From assembly GCA_024280195.1 (NCBI GenBank), contig JAJRQP010000160.1, positions 1-6,512 on the forward strand: a DNA stretch of 6,512 bases, written 5' to 3'. This stretch comes from Bacteroidota bacterium. Its GTDB lineage: Bacteria > Bacteroidota > Bacteroidia > Flavobacteriales_D > Crocinitomicaceae. Shown here piece after piece: positions 6,006 through 6,512 of this stretch (position 1 is its first letter; every line of letters begins with the position of its first letter). The translations under genes were made by a program, and so were the position numbers. The notes under the pieces were generated by a model. It was not told the origin of the DNA. It was given only the letters and a program-made list of their open reading frames with translations, and made no database searches.

Positions 6006-6512
6006 TTATTTTTTTGCTAATTGTTTAATGTATGCAACCAAGTCGTTTAGTTGCTCATCGCTCATTTTTTCTTTGGTAAATCGAGGCATGTATTGTTTTC
6101 TAGCTGCCTTTGCATGTGTTCCCCAGCGAACAATTTGGTACAAATTCTTATCCGAATAATTTTTAATATTTCTCCAAAACATTCTTGCAGTCAACCTGCT
6201 TTTATTAAGACTTAGATAAGTCACCCGTTTATACGCATGACAATGCAAACAACTTCTATCATAGATTGCTTCTCCATTCTCAACGTTGCCATTCTCTCCA
6301 TATTTGCGTAAATTCTCAGGCATTGCTCCTAAAAAAGTTGCAGAATAAGATTGTCGGTAATTCCCTTTGAGCGATTTTATCAAGTCTATTTTCTCTTGTG
6401 AATTAAGACTTTCGTTGTTTTTAAGTTGTGATTTTATGCTTTTAGTTAGATTTAAATCACTCAACTGCAACTCATTCTTTTTATAGTAATGCATAATTGC
6501 TTCTAATTCCCA
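6006..6512 (-). CDS. c-type cytochrome, C-terminal part (partial, 5' end outside window)
   Basis: The reading frame stays open to the window edge: six codons (WELEAI) precede the first in-frame ATG at 6494, so that ATG is probably internal and 168 residues are visible. A single haem-binding site CLHCH (visible residues 88-92) follows GEAIYDR, the usual helix before CXXCH. The likely distal axial ligand is Met142 in YMPRF. The domain closes with a helix, MSDEQLNDLVAYIKQLAKK, typical of class I cytochromes c. The region before it (about 1-80) is helical and charged and resembles the linker between two haem domains, so a second haem site upstream is likely but not visible. The protein should lie in the periplasm, where it passes electrons between redox partners. 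It is the upstream member of a tight operon: one base separates its stop from the start of the DUF5777-type barrel. Identity of redox partners is unknown. Confidence 0.88.
   Translation of the reverse strand, partial: WELEAIMHYYKKNELQLSDLNLTKSIKSQLKNNESLNSQEKIDLIKSLKGNYRQSYSATFLGAMPENLRKYGENGNVENGEAIYDRSCLHCHAYKRVTYLSLNKSRLTARMFWRNIKNYSDKNLYQIVRWGTHAKAARKQYMPRFTKEKMSDEQLNDLVAYIKQLAKK

Overview
The window looks like a chromosomal stretch of a Bacteroidota bacterium, most likely of the order Flavobacteriales. The evidence is the A+T-rich base composition, the Bacteroidota-type -7 promoter box (TAnnTTTG) in front of several genes, the lack of Shine-Dalgarno sequences, and protein families typical of the phylum (a DUF5777-type barrel, a DUF4836-like lipoprotein, and a divergent SLT protein with a Bacteroidota-style N-terminus). 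Genus-level placement is not supported. Most genes are compact housekeeping or envelope genes. No tRNA, rRNA, CRISPR array, IS element or phage gene was seen, and no gene-free stretch exceeds 300 bases.

Left part (1-2241). The window opens in the 3' end of a menC-like o-succinylbenzoate synthase gene (+, menaquinone synthesis). It converges on yidD (-), with a short spacer that holds a nine-C run and heptamer repeats. Divergent from yidD is a secreted lytic-transglycosylase-like protein (+). It is followed 17 bases later by a SAM-dependent methyltransferase (+) that has its own promoter-like box.

Middle part (2244-4802). Two minus-strand genes follow: a large DUF4836-like lipoprotein (2678-4144), then msrB (2244-2612), with a clear intrinsic terminator between them. 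Divergent from the lipoprotein is a very acidic conserved-looking protein of unknown function (4233-4802, +), again with a -7 box directly before its start.

Right part (4799-6512, all -). This is a tight gene run with spacings of 1 and 9 bases. In order of transcription it holds a c-type cytochrome cut by the window edge, a DUF5777-type outer-membrane beta-barrel, and a small lipoprotein with an atypical CX4CH haem motif. Together they suggest an envelope redox module in which an outer-membrane barrel is co-expressed with haem proteins on both sides in gene order. This is the most interesting part of the window; its function is inferred, not shown.

Three genes (yidD, the methyltransferase and the acidic protein) have a perfect TAnnTTTG match only 4-5 bases before their start codon, which suggests leaderless or nearly leaderless transcripts.
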